From Hofstenia miamia (taxonomy: Eukaryota; Xenacoelomorpha; Acoela): a DNA stretch of 64,000 bases. Shown here in pieces: positions 58,600-64,000 of the stretch. A model generated the notes under the pieces. It was not told the origin of the DNA and did not search any database. It saw nothing but the letters and a program-made list of their open reading frames with translations. Each line of letters starts with the position of its first letter. The first letter of the stretch is position 1. The stretch lies in the NCBI GenBank assembly GCA_004352715.1, contig SCFE01000099.1, forward strand, positions 441,372-505,371, given 5' to 3'. The translations under genes were made by a program, and so were the position numbers.

Positions 58600-59040
58600 A
58601 GACCAAATTTGCATTAGTAACACTAAAGAATGACCTCTGCGGCCTCCTGCGCGGCCTCAAACTGCTTCAGATAGTATCAGGACACAGCCTAAGTTGTGCC
58701 CAGGGCCAAACTGCACCTGCATGCCATATTTGGCACCAATTGGTCACGTTTGGCATTAACGACCTCCACAACCTCAAATTTCCTTGGATCGGATTGGGGT
58801 TCAGGTTCAGGCTATGTTGTTTCCGAATGCAAACTGCACCTGCATTAAAAATTTGGTTGCAAACAGACCAAATTTGCATTTTTGAACTCAAAAATGACCT
58901 TTACAGGCCTATAACGGCCTTGAATCGGGTCGCGATCCAGCCTATGTTGTGCCATCGACCAAACTGCACCTGCATACCAAATTTGGTACCAATCAGGTTA
59001 GCAGTTACGGCCATGCATAAGTAACAGACAAACAGACAGA
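58600..59040 (-). repeat. Three degenerate ~140-bp repeats in the Helitron 5' region
   Basis: AAACTGCACCTGCAT recurs at about 58709, 58830 and 58962, each preceded by a GCCTA(A/T)GTTGT-like segment and followed by an AAATTTGG-like segment. This is the only long stretch of higher GC content in the element. Typical of Helitron subterminal arrays. Confidence 0.7.
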
Positions 59041-59644
59041 CAATTTGAATTTTATATATTTGATAATTAGTATAATACAGCACTACATTAAAATCACAAG
59101 CCATTTGTATGTCGTTCTCTGAATTACAAGTTGGAGATTTTCAATGGTTGAAATGTGCACTGCTAGTTAAAATTTAGCTTCATTCAAAATGTTAAGAACT
59201 CGATGATTCTTATACGAATCCACAATGTCTCGCAGTGCTTGCAAGTTCCTTATCTAGAAAGGTTTTACTTCAATTTGCTGAGGAGCTTTTTACGGACAAT
59301 GTTTCCTTGATTCTTACCTCCGTAACGTCGTCAGATTCAGTAGAATGTCTAAATCTATTGGGTCCAGTAAATTTGAATTATTTAACGATCTCTTACTGTT
59401 CCCTTGCACATTTCTGATTTTAGAAAAACAGCGATTTTAAGACGTGTTTCAACTTCCAAAATTCCGTCGGAAAAATAAATGAATGATAGACTGGATTTCT
59501 CGAAAATGATAATCACATTTATAAATTTCATGCATAAATGGAGGTGAATAGAATGAAGCGCAAAGGAATTCTTGCTTTTGTTTAACCAAGCACCCTGTCA
59601 ATATTTTGTACAGTAAACTAATATGAGAAAGTTTAGAGCATATA

Positions 59645-60327
59645 CAGTGCCGGTCAAAAAAGTTGGGCCACTCCTCTTCACCATTTATTTCTGAAATAAG
59701 GAATACAATAGCTGTGATTTTTATCACTAAGCTCAATTTTGACTTGTGAATTCAAATTTTCATCTAATGTTTTAATGAAAAATATAGTTTTCATCCTATG
59801 CTCCTGGGATGGGCATTTTAAAAACTGTCTCCATAAATAATCATGCTATCTAAATTATAGTAAAAAATCGAGTTCAGTGTAAAAAATTAGTTTATTCTTA
59901 AATTTTTGCATAAATGTATTCCGTTGTCTTGAAAAATAAACCACTTAAATGTTGCTAAAATCCATTACTTTAAATGAATTTGCTTCAAAATAAGTGATGT
60001 AATTGGATTTTTACAAATTTTTACTCTTAATGTTTCCAAATTTTCTGAATAAATTCGTACACAAAGTTTAGAATAAAATAAATTTTTTACTGTGAGTTCG
60101 AATTTTTAACTATTTATGACATAGCATGTATATATATGGAGATAGTTTTTAGGGGGCCCATTCACATGGGCATAGCAGGAAAACTATGTTTTTCATTAAA
60201 AAGTTAGATGAAAATTTGAATTCACAATGTTTAAATTGAGCCTAGTGATAAAAATCAAAGCTATTGTAATCCTCATTGCAGAAATAAATTGTGAAGATGA
60301 GTGGTCCAACTCTTTTGACCGCCACTG
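59645..60327. mobile_element. Tc1/mariner-type MITE with long TIRs
   Basis: The left end CAGTGCCGGTCAAAAAAGTT and the right complement CAGTGGCGGTCAAAAGAGTT start inverted repeats of well over 100 bp, with TA on both flanks (59643-59644, 60328-60329). The 683-bp interior has no coding potential. TIRs diverge moderately. Confidence 0.9.
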
Positions 60328-60329
60328 TA

Positions 60330-62980
60330 CATCGATTGTTTCTTTTATAATTTGAAAACCAAATTTCCGCTATTGGCTGCAAAGATATGTACATCGTATA
60401 GCCCGTTGCATGACTTTATATCTGTACAAGAGCTGAATTCATTTTGTTTTTGAAAATCCCAATATGTCTTTGCTTTCCTGACTTTTACATTTATAGATTG
60501 ATAAGTATTTTCAGAAAATTCGAAATCATTTGACCCACCCGTTCTCATCGGACTTTTGTCACCAGAATTTTCAAACATTTTATTAGGGCTATGAAATGTT
60601 GCACTTTTACATGAAACTACTGACTTTGCTCCACATTTCGACCTTTTATTTATTCCTATGTGAAGGGCCTCCCACAAAACACTAACCATGTTTCATCAAC
60701 TCACAAAGCATTATGAAATTTAGCCTATTGGAACTATCCATCCTGCAATTCCAAAAGTCCTTAATAAGTATTGATAGAACTAAAAATTTCTTAGAAAACA
60801 CTTGCGATCAGGCAAACTAAAAGATTAAAATGCATTGAACTCGTTTCGTGATGACTTAAAGCCGTACATCCTTATATATACTTGTATTTGATTTGCAGTC
60901 GTTAGTCTTAAACGATTTTTTTTATCACAATGAACAACTTTCAATTTAGCAATTACAGAAATATAATTAAATTAGTTCATAAAAATTGAAAAAATAAATT
61001 CTCTAGAGCTATTATGACCTATTTCACATTCACAGTACTATTTTGGAGAAACTTTTTTTCCAACGGTAGTGATTGCTCAGCCATAATTAAATTTTTGCCT
61101 TCATAAAATGTTAGTGTAATTTTATAATAACAGTGTATTAACTCAAGACACTAAATACTTTACAATTTCTACAAACATGATATCTTTCTTTGCAGTGATT
61201 TTATTTCCTTAACTATAAATATTGAAAAAATTTTAGAAATACATATGTTATTCATTATTCCCATCCGACGAATTCATGTTAAGCATTTTTTATGCACTTT
61301 TTGAACCTACCTTTAAGAATAGGAGTGCACAAATTATATATTTAATGTATAACTTTGTTTTGACAATCATGATTTAGCTACAATTGTCTTAATTTAGAAA
61401 ACAATGAAAAAATATTATTCGTTCATTATCAATGTCTTTTCTTACCTGAAGTCTTTGATACTTTGAAATTGGCCTTTGCTATTTCCATTCTAAACATTCC
61501 ATGAAAATTACAAGAAATTTTATCAACAGGTAAATAATTATATATATATATATAATATGCATTAGCCATCTCAGAACCTAAATTCTGAAACAGCGCAATT
61601 TGATTCAGGAAAACGCTTTTGTGAAAAAAAGATAATTTCACATTTATTTGTTTATACATTTTAAAAACTTGGACATTTTCAATTTCGATTTGTCCTAAAG
61701 ACTTGGGAAAGCATGCAAATCTAAATAGATTTTCGTAAACCAATCATTTTCTAGAATGATGACAGTTTGAAAAATTTCATTTATCGGATGCTTAGGATAA
61801 ACGTTTATTATACAAAGCCAGAATTTGAACAAAAATTTGCGAAATGTTATTAATAATAATTGAAAAGAATGAGATATTATTTAAAGACAGCCACGTAATC
61901 AATCTAGTCTAGTAGTATTGACTATCTTAACCGAATAAATTTCGAAATCATGGCTGTAATTTTGCACTCCTATCACAAAAGACTATTTTTAAAAGAAATT
62001 TCTCGATTACGCACCTTAAGGTATCAAACTCACAACTAATTTTAAAAAATATATAACTCAATTATAAAAATAAAAAATGCAATCAAAATAGAAAAATTGT
62101 AGGAATTTTTTCCTGGCATAGCATTACTTAAAACTGGGCATTTTATATGCCTAAATGAATGTAAACGTTGAAAAAATAAGAAAAATTTCTAAAATATCGT
62201 GTAGTTTTGTAATTTTCTCAATAGGGTTTATCTAAAAATCAACATAGGCATGTAAATAGATCAATAAAGCCCAAAGAAATTTTCTGATAGCATGAGTTTG
62301 TTTATGGCCACAATGCTTTGCAAAGGTTGTTCGATAGTGAAGCCCACTGCTATCTAGTAAACATCTGGTGAGCATAAAAGAGAAACGAATGCTGTAAATA
62401 TGTGAAGAATCCGAAAGGCGTAAGAAATGTCAGTGTTGCTGAAAATAATAGATCACTATTGGCATTTTTCATGCAACTGACATATGTTGATGTTAAATTT
62501 AAGAATCCCGCATTAATCCCGTTATTTATCGCCTTTAAAAATATGATCCATTTCAAGAAATCTGTGTATTTTTGTATTCAGTTTGCCAATTTCTCAAATT
62601 ACTTACAAGGTCATTTAAATATATAATATAAATGCGGATGTCTGACAAGGATATAAGAGTTTCATAAATGACAAAGAAATTAAGCATGAGAATTTGAGCT
62701 GGAATAATTGTATGAAGTGGAATAATCAAATTAGTTGCTTGCATCTTATGATGATATGATGATTATTATCATAAATTAATTATAAAATTATGGAGGAAGC
62801 TTCGTTTTCTGTTGGTACAATTTTGAATAGGAATCACTTAATTGCATTTATTAGAATCCCTATAATTTAAGGAAGAATAAATTAGGTAACTTAAGTAATC
62901 ACTCACTTACAAATGAAGCAGCTAATCTTTTGCTTGGATTACTTTATGATATATTGGTCTATTCAAAGAATATTTAAATT
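60330..62980. other. No confidently supported gene
   Basis: A 114-codon minus-strand frame at 60689-60345 has a protein-like polar composition and a possible acceptor (GGAATTGCAG) upstream, but no family was recognised. The rest is AT-rich with chance frames and a short TA run at about 61539. Confidence 0.4.
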
Positions 62981-62988
62981 TTTCAATA

Positions 62989-63196
62989 TATATATATACA
63001 TGTATATATGTATATATATATNNNNNNNNNNNNNNNNNNNNNNNNNNNNNNNNNNNNNNNNNNNNNNNNNNNNNNNNNNNNNNNNNNNNNNNNNNNNNNN
63101 NNNNNNNNNNNNNNNNNNNNNNNNNNNNNNNNNNNNNNNNNNNNNNNNNNNNNNNNNNNNNNNNNNNNNNNNNNNNNNNNNNNNNNTATATATATA
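62989..63196. repeat. (TA)n microsatellite with gap
   Basis: ATATATAC/TA repeats on both sides of N at 63022-63186. Confidence 0.9.
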
Positions 63197-63649
63197 TACA
63201 TACAGTGCATACAGAAAGTTTTAGCAATCCATATCATCAAATATTTTATATTGAAGAAGTTACTTAACTGTTTTTTGCGGTTGTTTACTTAAAGGTAAAT
63301 ACGAAAAGGTTATTGGTTCCTAGATTTAGTAAAAAAATTTACTTACAACTTCAAAAAGTATGAGGAAGATCAAAACTACATATATGTAATGCTTCATTTC
63401 TTGAAATCTGACTCTAACTGACGTGTTAGCGAATTACTGAGCGCAACACTACATAAGTCAAACATTCTGGCTCATATTCATGTGTGCAATAACTAAATAC
63501 AACAGTTGATATCTCTTATACTGATTCCATCAAAAATTTTTAAATAGATGTTTGTAAGGAATAACTTGGAAGAAATCCGTATACAAAATATTCATTTTGT
63601 AACTTTTTTTATGGACATGCGCATCAATTCAATAGCGGAAGTTAAAAGA

Positions 63650-63749
63650 TGACGTCATGAACATAATTGAATATTTTTGTGAGCCATTGATGCTTGCTAA
63701 TTATCTAGATAAGTGACAACCAAGAGCGATCTATATATAGATCGTTCTT
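63650..63749. promoter_or_regulatory. CRE-like site and 28-bp palindrome
   Basis: TGACGTCA lies at 63650-63657. At 63722-63749, AAGAGCGATCTATA is followed directly by TATAGATCGTTCTT, a 14-bp-arm inverted repeat with one mismatch. No adjacent gene was recognised. Confidence 0.35.
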
Positions 63750-64000
63750 GACGACAGCTAAATAGAGTTTTGTGTAAATACAGAAGCATTGAGGAATAAG
63801 ATGGCACGATAAATGTTATGATGAAGAAAATTAGCAAAAACTTTAGATTTAATTTTTTGCATTAATCAATAAATTATTGAGAAATGACAGAGACCTCAAA
63901 ATGGCAACAACTCAAGTTATACAGTAGAAATGATACGTCATGTAATTCATTTTAAGAAAATCATCATCCATATAAAAATTACAAAGACAAGAAGGAATAT

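Larger units (their letters stand above)
53738..59075 (-). mobile_element. Helitron, 5.3 kb, both termini present, decayed coding
   Basis: In minus orientation the 5' end near 59075 reads TTATACTAATTATC, followed by the GTCTGTCTGTTTGTCTG stretch often found just inside Helitron 5' ends (usual start TC; here TT). The 3' end is a hairpin (53749-53766) and then CTAG (53741-53738), followed by host T; the 5' neighbour is host A, so it lies between A and T with no target duplication. Order inside: three degenerate repeats of about 140 bp, a 30-bp tandem array, TATA box, Rep-helicase gene, 3' tail. The boundaries agree with strand and gene order. Confidence 0.88.

Noticed and set aside
58346-58660. 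104-codon minus-strand frame with repeated SGNFYNVPLLS-like decapeptides
   Set aside because: The frame is open because the 30-bp regulatory repeat is a multiple of three. It lies in the Helitron promoter, has no family match, and the strongest constraint is on the HSE-like core.
60345-60689. 114-codon minus-strand frame with protein-like composition
   Set aside because: An in-frame stop directly precedes its ATG, there is no recognisable domain, and the neighbouring sequence is a MITE. Left as unsupported.

Overview
The window is AT-rich nuclear DNA of a multicellular animal. It has spliced genes with GT..AG introns, a rhodopsin-type GPCR, an SR-type RS exon with a polyadenylation signal, and a broad set of animal transposable elements. 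I cannot assign a phylum from sequence alone; an invertebrate is most likely. There is no operon-like organisation, no CRISPR array and no rRNA or tRNA gene that I can recognise. The assembly is a draft. Several N gaps sit in or beside (TA)n microsatellites, and several short or single-N joins are flanked by near-identical direct copies, which look like unmerged haplotypes.

Host genes are few. The clearest is a two-exon GPCR gene at 7728-8958 (298 aa), intact by inspection. A second probable host gene runs on the + strand from about 31.5 to 34.56 kb: a tiny first coding exon and an RS-dipeptide exon with an AATAAA signal, separated by a region holding a 919-base gap. Its RNA-binding domain, if it has one, is not visible.

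Most of the rest is transposon sequence, almost all decayed. By position: a LINE ORF tail (1-544); a hAT deletion derivative with an 8-bp target duplication (1593-2381); a mariner split by a LINE (3.3-7.2 kb); a complete Tigger/pogo element carrying a nested THAP/P-like element with a 7-bp target duplication (10040-12657); hAT relics and ends (14-16.5 and 19.3-20.4 kb); a hAT element containing a smaller MITE and a 1-kb gap (20971-23242); a Tc1 tail (23.7 kb); a piggyBac relic (25.6-27.1 kb); a Tigger MITE (28085-28491); hAT MITEs (28684-29064, 29992-30751, 41037-41360, 52668-52882); a Penelope-like relic (33.5-34.1 kb); a DUF4817-type Tc1/mariner deletion derivative (38116-38712); a gag-protease relic (39.4-40.9 kb); a Tc1-like element (50338-51706); a 5.3-kb Helitron (53738-59075, minus strand); and a long-TIR MITE (59645-60327).

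The most striking signal is in the Helitron. Directly upstream of its Rep-helicase gene is a 30-bp tandem array that places a heat-shock-element-like site (GAAnnTTCnnGAA) at exact 30-bp intervals, seven times. Eight bases from the end of the array is a canonical TATAAAAG box. This is the architecture of a classic heat-shock promoter. The long stretches at 8.96-10.04, 16.5-19.35, 46-50.3 and 60.3-64 kb show no supportable gene.
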